Positions 44,176 through 50,966 of a stretch of 64,000 nt of DNA are shown in pieces; the first letter of the stretch is position 1; each line of letters opens with the position of its first letter. The DNA is from Bacteroidota bacterium (lineage in GTDB: Bacteria > Bacteroidota > Bacteroidia > Bacteroidales > F082): positions 62,001 through 126,000 of the forward strand of contig WOUZ01000010.1 in the NCBI GenBank assembly GCA_009773165.1, read 5' to 3'. The notes beneath the pieces were generated by a model. The model was not told where the DNA came from and ran no database searches. It worked only from the letters and a program-made list of their open reading frames with translations. A program made the position numbers and the translations under genes.

Positions 44176-45838
44176 TGAGTTCTCTTTTTTGTTTGATTAA
44201 GGGTAATGTAATTTCAAAGGTAGTTCCAATACCTGGTTCTGAATTTACAGCAATTTTGCCTTGATGGCTGTTAATAATACCATGAACGATGGCTAAGCCA
44301 AGTCCTATTCCGCTGGCTTCATGCTTTGTTGAGAAAAATGGTTCAAAGATGTGTGGAATGGTTTCTGGATTCATGCCTTTTCCATTATCTGTAATTTCAA
44401 ATTTGATATGATCCTCATCCGGATTGGATGTTTGAATGACAACTTCTCCATTCGCGTCAGGAGGCATTGCTTCTGTGGCGTTGACAAGCATTGCAATGCA
44501 CGCTTGTTTGATTTGATTTGGGCTACAGCTGATCATGTCTTTATCAGCTTTGTAATAGGTGAAAAAGCTGATGTTTGAAATTTTCATCGGGTGGCGCATC
44601 AGATCAGCAGTGCTCGCCAAAATATCATGTAGGTGGCAGTGTTCGTGATCGCTTTGGTCTTTTCGTGAAAAATCGAGTAATCCTTTTACAATTTCTCCAC
44701 AGCGTTTTGTTTCACTTTCGATGTATTTGAGGTTTTTAAGCATGTTCTCTCGCTTAGGTGATGCAAATTCATCGGATTGAAGTTGTTTGTGTACCAATTT
44801 TGCATACACCAAAATACCCGAAAGGGGATTGTTCAGTTCATGTGCCACTGAAGCCGAGAGCTTGCCTAAAGAAGCAATTCGCTCAATTTGTATCATTTCG
44901 TTCTGCACCGAACTAAGTTCTTCTGATTTGCGTTGTACTTTATATTCCAGTTGATGCGACCAGTTTTCAAGTTCAGTATTGGCAGCCTGAAGTTTATCGA
45001 GCATTTGATTAAAAGCAAGCGAAACTGTGCGCATATCCTCTGTTTGATTGGGATTGATTTTCAAACGCGTGTCTCTGTCGCCTGAAGTAACAGCAGTGCT
45101 GGCTTCTACAAGAGCATTCAGTGGCCGTTTGATGTTTCTGCGGGTAAACAAAACCAGGGAGGATGAAAGTAGCAACGTTGCAACAGCAGCCAAAATGAAG
45201 TATTGCATTGATGTGCCTTGAACTGCTTCATCGAAATTGCCAAGGGGGAGTTTTATAATCAATGATCCGAGTATCTTTTCGTTTTTGCCATGTGCATGAC
45301 ATTTAGCCGTATAACAGCTGTTCTCGTTGAGAATGGGGTTGCGAATAAGCAAATATCTTTCGTTATTATTTGTCTTGTGCATGCTGCACGAACTTTCCAG
45401 ATCCACGATACGATAACTTTTCGAATCGCCCGGAAAGAGTTCATCAAGTGTAGTGTGACAATTTACGCATTCGGGATCGTTATAATGCTCTGCATCAACA
45501 GCATAAGATGAATATACTAAGCTATCGAATTCGTTATATAAATTCACTTCATCGATACCCGAAAGCGTATTAATAATATCGAGTGTGTTAGACAATTCAG
45601 TTTTATCATTTTCAAGCATGGAATGATAAAGCGCCCCTTCGACAATAGATGCGATGTTGTTCCCGTTTTGGAAAATAATTGTTTTAAGGTACTGTTCGTT
45701 GACTGATTTAAAGATTATGAAATAGGAAGCGAGCAAAAATATTGAAAGCAAAGCAATGATTAACACAACCCTGCTGTATACCGAAGAATAGAACTTCTTG
45801 TAATTTTTAAAAACGGTATTATTAAACTTCTTTTTCAA
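44168..45838 (-). CDS. Histidine kinase with c-type heme motifs in the sensor domain
   Basis: 556 aa. Transmembrane helices at about 24-44 and 213-231 enclose a periplasmic sensor domain with CVNCH (C124, C127, H128), a standard CX2CH heme-attachment site, and CYTAKCH (C175, C180, H181), a CX4CH variant; C151 in SSCSMH is an additional cysteine. HAMP follows (about 232-285), then a coiled coil, HisKA with phospho-acceptor H333 in ASVAHELNNPLS, and HATPase with NATEAMP and FEPFFSTK. It probably senses redox state or a gas through covalent heme and signals to the sigma-54 regulator encoded next. A 174-base gap with a GC-rich hairpin separates it from the upstream GcvH-like gene. Confidence 0.9.
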   Translation of the reverse strand: MKKKFNNTVFKNYKKFYSSVYSRVVLIIALLSIFLLASYFIIFKSVNEQYLKTIIFQNGNNIASIVEGALYHSMLENDKTELSNTLDIINTLSGIDEVNLYNEFDSLVYSSYAVDAEHYNDPECVNCHTTLDELFPGDSKSYRIVDLESSCSMHKTNNNERYLLIRNPILNENSCYTAKCHAHGKNEKILGSLIIKLPLGNFDEAVQGTSMQYFILAAVATLLLSSSLVLFTRRNIKRPLNALVEASTAVTSGDRDTRLKINPNQTEDMRTVSLAFNQMLDKLQAANTELENWSHQLEYKVQRKSEELSSVQNEMIQIERIASLGKLSASVAHELNNPLSGILVYAKLVHKQLQSDEFASPKRENMLKNLKYIESETKRCGEIVKGLLDFSRKDQSDHEHCHLHDILASTADLMRHPMKISNISFFTYYKADKDMISCSPNQIKQACIAMLVNATEAMPPDANGEVVIQTSNPDEDHIKFEITDNGKGMNPETIPHIFEPFFSTKHEASGIGLGLAIVHGIINSHQGKIAVNSEPGIGTTFEITLPLIKQKRELNA

Positions 45839-45894
45839 CTTTAGAGTGATTAAAAAGTGATATTCATTAGCTGGATAAAATGGTTAACGCCGAG

Positions 45895-45912
45895 CCGGCA
45901 TCTAACTGCCGG
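45895..45912 (-). other. GC-rich hairpin between the GcvH-like and kinase genes
   Basis: CCGGCA and TGCCGG are perfectly complementary with a TCTAAC loop. There is no T-run, so it is not an ordinary terminator; it may be an mRNA-processing or stability element that separates regulator from structural-gene expression. Confidence 0.4.
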
Positions 45913-46012
45913 ATCGACGTGAAACATTACTTTATAGTTCTTGACTCCATCAGAAAGCAACATTACATTTTCATTGCAAGATAGGGCTTTTTTAGGTTTT
46001 AAGTCTGGATAT

Positions 46013-46732
46013 TTATTTTTTTATAGCAGAAAAGTTTAGAAATTGTGTATCAAAATCATTCCAGACACCTTCTGGCAACTCAGCCAGAATTTGTTCGCGT
46101 AGTTCACCTCCATCCTGTAATGCGTTCAATGGCATTTCGGGATCATGTTTGGGCATACTTTCAGAGAGAAAATCCTTGAAGCGGACAATTTCTTTTTCTG
46201 CCCAGCTTTGGGTCGATTCAGCCAGATAATAGTGCTGTGTTTCAGCGATCCAGGCACGTGGCACTATTTCCAGCATCCAACCGTCTCCATAAGGATCTGA
46301 TAACAGTTTTTCTGATTCACACACAGGAAAAGTTACAATTTTACCGGAAAGTGGTGATGCAATGTTTAATACTTTGCCATCATGATGGATTTGAGCAACT
46401 ATGTCACCTTTTGAAATTTCATCACCGGCACTTTTTAAAGGAGTAAGCTCTATTTTACCGGTAATTTTCAATAAGAGGTCGCTCAATCCAATCCTTGCTA
46501 CACCTGAGCGCAGCAAATGCATCCATGTGTGGTTTGGGCTGTGATAGATGCCCTTAGGTAGTTTGATGCGTCGTGTAGTAAGCACTCCAATTGCTTCGCT
46601 GATGCGTTTGCTAATATTCACTTTCTTATTGAGCATCATCCAGAATGGAATGAGTAGTAAAAAGAAAACGATCGTAAGTAAATATTCAAAACCTTTGGTT
46701 TCAAACATGTTGTAGTATTGAAATCCTTCCAT
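46013..46732 (-). CDS. Membrane-anchored GcvH-like protein lacking the usual lipoyl lysine
   Basis: 239 aa. One transmembrane helix (about 16-34) is followed by a domain aligned with glycine-cleavage H protein: HTWMHLLRSGVARIGLSDL (68-86), ITGKIELTPL, IASPLSGKIV (124-133) and DGWMLEI. In true H proteins the lipoylated Lys is eight residues before the Pro of the SPxSG turn; here that place is Gly, with K120 one residue nearer. The last 50 residues (RFKDFLSE ... ALQDGGELREQI ... VWNDFDTQFL) are shared with the fusion protein at 48919-50490. No glycine-cleavage genes are nearby. It lies 49 bases downstream of the HybB-like gene and is likely a subunit of that complex. Confidence 0.75.
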   Translation of the reverse strand: MEGFQYYNMFETKGFEYLLTIVFFLLLIPFWMMLNKKVNISKRISEAIGVLTTRRIKLPKGIYHSPNHTWMHLLRSGVARIGLSDLLLKITGKIELTPLKSAGDEISKGDIVAQIHHDGKVLNIASPLSGKIVTFPVCESEKLLSDPYGDGWMLEIVPRAWIAETQHYYLAESTQSWAEKEIVRFKDFLSESMPKHDPEMPLNALQDGGELREQILAELPEGVWNDFDTQFLNFSAIKK

Positions 46733-46781
46733 ATCAGTGTTTTTTATTAATTTATAGATACGTTAAATATTATTGTAAATG

Positions 46782-48011
46782 TCAATGGCTGTTTCTTGCC
46801 CATTCAGGTGATTGTCGTAATACTGGCATTCGGCGCACTATCCATCTTAAAACCCAAACTTCTATGAAAATGATGGTAAGTGTCACAACGAATTCCTGCC
46901 ATGAAGGAATATAGCGTTCGGCTGCGTCCCAACGGTAGCAAATAATGGAGATGTTCATACGGTTGAGCATAATGCCAAGCAGGGTAACGATAGATGCAAC
47001 TTTGATAACTGTAATTTTATGATGGCGGTAGCCGTAAAAGAAGAGGAACATTGGAAGCACAACAAAGCCAATTATTTCAACAAGAAACCAGCTACCCATC
47101 GGGGTTGAGATATATTCCCAGTTTTTTTCGTGAATGAATACCAAAACTAAAAGGGTAAAATAAGCAAACATGCCTACAGTGCAAATTTTTGCTAATCCAA
47201 CGATGATATTTTTATGTGATTGATGTGATGATTCATCCAATTGATCCGAGAAAACCTTGTGGCTAATTGAACCCTCGAAAATCACCATCGAAATGCCAGC
47301 AAAAATGCTTGAAACGACAAATAGCAAGGGCATATAGCTGTTATACCAAAGTGGATGGATTTTATCTTTAGCCATCAAAAACAGTGCGCCAATACCAGAT
47401 TGATGTAGTACTGACAGCGTAATGCCGAAAATGACAGCTCCCATCGTTATACCTGAAAGTATTTTATGAACTTTTCGGGCATTCATCCATTCTGCAATAG
47501 CAGGCGAAAACTCGAGCAGCAACGCCAGCATATATAGCAGGAAATGCCAGCCAACGAGAAACAAAACCGAGCTCACACCAAAGTTATTGCCGATAACTAC
47601 ATTGATCACATTAAGTGGCCGTCCCAGATCGAGTAGCAAGGCTGCTGAATAAAACAGGTAGGCAAGAAATCCATTCAAAACAGTAATTCGAAGAATGGGT
47701 TTGTATTTCTTCAGGTTTAGAATGTTTACCATGAAAACGAGCACATACGCGCCTCCGGCAAAAGCCACTCCGGTAACTACATCAAAGCCAATCCATAAGC
47801 CCCAGGGAACATCTTGAGTAAGGTTTGTTACTGATCCGATACCGTTTTTAAAACGAAGAAATATTATCACCAACCCAATCATCATGATCGGGAAACTGAT
47901 GATGTTAAACGGCGTAAAGATTTTGCCCTTAGGCTTCAATTCGGAGATTAGGAATGAAAAGAAATTACGTTCATTTGGAAGTAATACTGCGGGTTGGGAA
48001 TTGGTGCTCAT
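46782..48011 (-). CDS. HybB/NrfD-like quinone-interacting membrane protein
   Basis: 409 aa with about ten hydrophobic helices. DVPWGLWIGFDVVTGVAFAG near residue 68 is the family signature of HybB/NrfD/PsrC proteins, which pass electrons between Fe-S subunits and the quinone pool without heme. LNRMNISIICYRW late in the protein is also typical. The ATG overlaps the stop of the HybA-like gene (ATGA), so the two are made together. Electrons would be exchanged with menaquinone. No hydrogenase large subunit or molybdopterin enzyme is encoded in the window. Confidence 0.9.
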   Translation of the reverse strand: MSTNSQPAVLLPNERNFFSFLISELKPKGKIFTPFNIISFPIMMIGLVIIFLRFKNGIGSVTNLTQDVPWGLWIGFDVVTGVAFAGGAYVLVFMVNILNLKKYKPILRITVLNGFLAYLFYSAALLLDLGRPLNVINVVIGNNFGVSSVLFLVGWHFLLYMLALLLEFSPAIAEWMNARKVHKILSGITMGAVIFGITLSVLHQSGIGALFLMAKDKIHPLWYNSYMPLLFVVSSIFAGISMVIFEGSISHKVFSDQLDESSHQSHKNIIVGLAKICTVGMFAYFTLLVLVFIHEKNWEYISTPMGSWFLVEIIGFVVLPMFLFFYGYRHHKITVIKVASIVTLLGIMLNRMNISIICYRWDAAERYIPSWQEFVVTLTIIFIEVWVLRWIVRRMPVLRQSPEWARNSH

Positions 48012-48865
48012 AGTTCTTCTTCTGTTTTAGAGGTGGATTTTGTAGCTTCATAAATTCCAAGCAAAACGGCTGGAAGAAGGATGTCGACAGGAGCAATGCT
48101 CGAAATGAATCCTTTAGTAAGTCCTGGGTAAGACGTGGTTTGAATTTTTGTGTTAAAACCTACTTCGTTAAATGGCACAGGTGAAAGGTAAAGCCATGAT
48201 GTGCCACCTGCTTCGTGCTCACCATATATGTGATCCACGTAGGTGTCAGGGTTGTCATGAATACGTCTGCGGGCTTCGCGTATAAGGTCGCTACGTTTTC
48301 CGTATAAAAGAGCTTCTTCTGGGCAGTTATAGGCACAGGCTGGTATTTCACCTTCTTTTAGCAACTCGGCACACATATCGCATTTTACAATTTCTGGGTT
48401 TGTGCTGTTGTACTCAAATTTGGGTATGTCAAACGGACAGGATATCATGCAATAGCGACAGCCCATACATTTGTCCTCGCGCCAGATTACAGGGCCTTCG
48501 GCTGTTTTATGCATCGCCTGGGTCAGGCATGCAGCATCGCAGGCAGGCTGATTGCAATGCATACATTGTGTTTTACGGGGTAGTTTTCCTTTGCTGGTTT
48601 CGTACTCATTGACAACCGTTCGATGCTTCTCATCAGTCTGCCTGAAAGGTGGATCTTTCGGAATATCAAATTCAGTAAAGCCGTGAGCATCAGCGCAATC
48701 GTACTCGCAACCGTGGCAACCTACACATTTGGTGATATCATATAAGATACCGTAAAACTCACTCTCATTTACTGAAGCATCTGATGCAAAGACAGGTTTC
48801 CCAACTGAAAGTGCTACAGCAGTGGCTCCCATGGCTTTAAAAAAGGTTCTTCTATTAATCGACAT
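48008..48865 (-). CDS. HybA-like Tat-exported protein with four 4Fe-4S sites
   Basis: 285 aa. The Tat signal INRRTFFKAMGATAVALS has R5-R6. Sixteen cysteines form four ferredoxin-type groups: C47/50/53/57, C101/104/109/113, C133/136/139/143 and C162/165/177/181. A C-terminal hydrophobic helix (FISSIAPVDILLPAVLLGIY) anchors it, as in HybA. It should sit on the outer face of the inner membrane and relay electrons to or from the HybB-like protein. The electron donor or acceptor on the periplasmic side is not encoded nearby. Confidence 0.92.
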   Translation of the reverse strand: MSINRRTFFKAMGATAVALSVGKPVFASDASVNESEFYGILYDITKCVGCHGCEYDCADAHGFTEFDIPKDPPFRQTDEKHRTVVNEYETSKGKLPRKTQCMHCNQPACDAACLTQAMHKTAEGPVIWREDKCMGCRYCMISCPFDIPKFEYNSTNPEIVKCDMCAELLKEGEIPACAYNCPEEALLYGKRSDLIREARRRIHDNPDTYVDHIYGEHEAGGTSWLYLSPVPFNEVGFNTKIQTTSYPGLTKGFISSIAPVDILLPAVLLGIYEATKSTSKTEEEL

Positions 48866-48918
48866 TGTTGGATATGTTTATTGTTAATTATTACAATTAA
48901 ATCAGCTATTCAAAATGA

Positions 48919-50490
48919 CTAGCAGGAAGCTTTAAGAAACTGCTGTTGAAAATCTTCCCAAACAGCTGGTTCTAAACCTGTCATCAATCCTTCTTGTAAT
49001 TCGCCACCATCTTGAAGCGCTATATAAGCATGTTGTGGTGAATGCTGGTGCATGGTTGTGTTTAGGAATTCCCTGAAACGATTAAACTCTGATTTCATCC
49101 AATCGGTGTAGCTGTCAACCATTAAAAGAAAGCTGCTCTCGCGTTTCCAGTTTGTCGGTTCAATTTTATACAACCAGTTTGAAGTAACATCGGGGTTTTT
49201 GGTTGAGAAAGCTTCATTTACAGCAATGATTTTTCCTGATACCGGTGATTGAATGGAAATTTGTTTTCCCTTATGAATGAATGTGGTAAGTGATTCACCC
49301 TTTTTGAAAGTTTTACCTGTTGAATGGATTTTAACCTGATCAATCTTTCCAAAAATATGATGCAGGAAATCATCAACGCCAACTTTTACCATTCCGTCAT
49401 TTTCCATAAATGCCCATGTGTGAGTGGTGTCGTACATTAGTCCTTTTGGAGATTGAATCGAGTTAAGGTTGAAGCTTCCGGAAGTTGTCAATTCGACTGA
49501 TTCGTCGGGGGAAGTGCGATCAGTAAAAATCCAGGTGATGAACAAACCAAAAATAACGATTCCTCCAAGTGCAATTAACATGATCACAATCCAGGCATTG
49601 CTGGTAGATTCGTTTGACGCATTGACTGGATTATCGATTGGTGAATTGAAAGCTTTGAGTTGCGCAAGCTGTTCGTGGTTGTTGAGTGCTACAAAACCGT
49701 TATCAGCCATCATTTGCTGTCCTTGTGTAAATATCCAATTGATAAATGCGGTCTCAGTTTCATTTAGGTTGGCATTTTGTGAAACGATAAGAATGTTTTG
49801 TGATAATGCCTTAGGATATTTTCCCAACCATAATGCTCTGGCAAAAGTTTGTGGATTCGAATAGAAATCTTCATTAGTATCGATCTCACCATTGTTGTTT
49901 CTGTCAACAGGAATCAATTGTATTCCTGAAATGAATTTCTGACTTCCATCCGTTATTTCGGATAGTAAACAGAATCCAATGGTATTTGACTGGATGCCAG
50001 TAATGAATGCTTGTTTTTCAGCATAAATTTTCGGTTCAGTAATAGTAGCTTGAGAAAAGTTGCTCATTTGTGCCCATACAAAATTGTTTGAGAAGAGAAC
50101 CGTATGCTGATTGCTATGTAGTATCTCTTTCATTTCGTTGGTGTTCATTCCTTTTTTCAATAAGCTATTCAGCTCTGGGTTGGATGAGTTGATAACTGCA
50201 ACGATCGCATCACGACCTAATGGCATGCTGAGCTTTGATTCAAAAGAGCTCTGAATTGCTTTAGCGTATACCAAGGAGAAACTGCCGCTGACACCAAGCT
50301 GATCTTCAGTTACCAGCATATTTTTTGCGTCTGGTTGCTGAGCTTGAAAGCCCGTTGATAAGAGTTCAGACAGTTGAGTAATTTGATTTTCCGAAGAGGT
50401 AGGAAGATTGTTTTGTGCCTGAAGGATAGAGGTCAGGTTGATGACTGCTAAAAGGCTGATTAAAAAAATTTGTGTTTTCATAGCTTTCAT
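48919..50490 (-). CDS. PstS-like domain - TM - GcvH-like domain fusion protein
   Basis: 523 aa. Signal peptide to about LQAQ26; residues 30-285 resemble the phosphate-binding (PstS-like) periplasmic fold (LGVSGSFSLVYAKAIQSSFE, MPLGRDAIVAVINSSNPEL, SKALSQ-type turns) and include a perfect EF-hand-style loop, DRNNNGEIDTNE (196-207). A transmembrane helix lies at 299-321. The cytoplasmic part (345-450) is GcvH-like (HTWAFMENDGMVKVGVDDF, IQSPVSGKII) again with Gly in place of the lipoyl Lys, and the final 65 residues match the C-terminal module of the protein at 46013-46732. First gene of the redox cluster, downstream of a sigma-54-like promoter. Phosphate binding is not established; the ligand may be different. 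Confidence 0.75.
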   Translation of the reverse strand: MKAMKTQIFLISLLAVINLTSILQAQNNLPTSSENQITQLSELLSTGFQAQQPDAKNMLVTEDQLGVSGSFSLVYAKAIQSSFESKLSMPLGRDAIVAVINSSNPELNSLLKKGMNTNEMKEILHSNQHTVLFSNNFVWAQMSNFSQATITEPKIYAEKQAFITGIQSNTIGFCLLSEITDGSQKFISGIQLIPVDRNNNGEIDTNEDFYSNPQTFARALWLGKYPKALSQNILIVSQNANLNETETAFINWIFTQGQQMMADNGFVALNNHEQLAQLKAFNSPIDNPVNASNESTSNAWIVIMLIALGGIVIFGLFITWIFTDRTSPDESVELTTSGSFNLNSIQSPKGLMYDTTHTWAFMENDGMVKVGVDDFLHHIFGKIDQVKIHSTGKTFKKGESLTTFIHKGKQISIQSPVSGKIIAVNEAFSTKNPDVTSNWLYKIEPTNWKRESSFLLMVDSYTDWMKSEFNRFREFLNTTMHQHSPQHAYIALQDGGELQEGLMTGLEPAVWEDFQQQFLKASC

Positions 50491-50537
50491 TCTTTATGTC
50501 GTTTATAATGATGAATTCATATTTTTGAAACCACTAA

Positions 50538-50553
50538 AACCATTATCGTGCCA
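50538..50553 (-). promoter_or_regulatory. Sigma-54 (-24/-12) promoter candidate of the redox operon
   Basis: Minus strand reads TGGCACG-ATAA-TGGTT. The -24 part is a perfect TGGCACG at 50553-50547 with the right four-base gap; the -12 part deviates (TGGTT for TTGCW, so the usual C is T). Predicted +1 is near 50527, 37 bases before the ATG at 50490. Confidence 0.55.
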
Positions 50554-50594
50554 GAGTAGTGTAAGTAAATGAAATACAATTGTTTAGATTATGA

Positions 50595-50735
50595 GTGTAG
50601 TTATTATTTACACCTTAAGTGTTGAAAAATACAACACCACATTTGTAAATATTGCCTAAAGAATAGTAAATCAGATAGATAGCTAATGTGTTGAATAAAT
50701 ATACAACTGTAGAGAAATACAACAATAGTTTGTAT
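50595..50735. promoter_or_regulatory. Cluster of 19-bp inverted repeats (probable activator sites)
   Basis: Site A 50595-50613 has arms GTGTA/TACAC. Site B 50619-50637 is GTGTTG-N7-CAACAC, perfect 6-bp arms. Site C 50688-50706 is GTGTT-N9-TACAA. Site D 50707-50725 matches site B at 15 of 19 positions. Site E 50717-50735 is ATACAA-N7-TTGTAT. They lie about 70-210 bases upstream of the predicted +1, the normal place for sigma-54 activator binding. Confidence 0.55.
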
Positions 50736-50966
50736 ATACTTCATAATCAATAATATAAATTAGTCTTTTTAAATAGATTTCCTGATTAGTCAAGTTTTTT
50801 GCCAGTCATTTGATAATCATGTCGCAATAGATACACGATAAATCAAAAGTTGATTTAATGGAGATTTTATTATGACGTAACCATTGTATGATATCTTTAC
50901 TCTGGAATAAAATATTCTGATTTTCGAGGCGTTTTTGGATCTGAATTATAAAGTCAATCAAGTAAA

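Larger units (their letters stand above)
50491..50966. other. Divergent intergenic region with sigma-54 control elements
   Basis: 476 bases, no gene. It holds the sigma-54-type promoter (50538-50553) and an inverted-repeat cluster (50595-50735) for the minus-strand redox operon. A second, weaker sigma-54-like match (TGGCAAA-AAAC-TTGAC, minus strand) is at 50789-50804. Upstream of the plus-strand gene at 50967 there is only a partial -7 match, TATCTTTA at 50892-50899. Confidence 0.6.

Noticed and set aside
46013..46732. Annotating the small GcvH-like protein as the glycine cleavage H protein
   Set aside because: It has a TM helix, lacks Lys at the lipoyl position, and no gcvT, gcvP or lipoate ligase gene is nearby.
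46782..48865. Annotating the HybA/HybB-like pair as part of a [NiFe] hydrogenase
   Set aside because: No large or small hydrogenase subunit or maturation gene is in the window, and NrfD/HybB proteins serve many different enzymes.
49469..49864. 131-codon plus-strand frame opposite the PstS-GcvH fusion
   Set aside because: Antisense to a conserved coding region; no promoter or ribosome-binding site.
50789..50804. Second sigma-54-like match TGGCAAA-AAAC-TTGAC as the main promoter
   Set aside because: Weaker at -24 and about 300 bases from the gene, with the dyad cluster on its downstream side; kept only as a secondary possibility.
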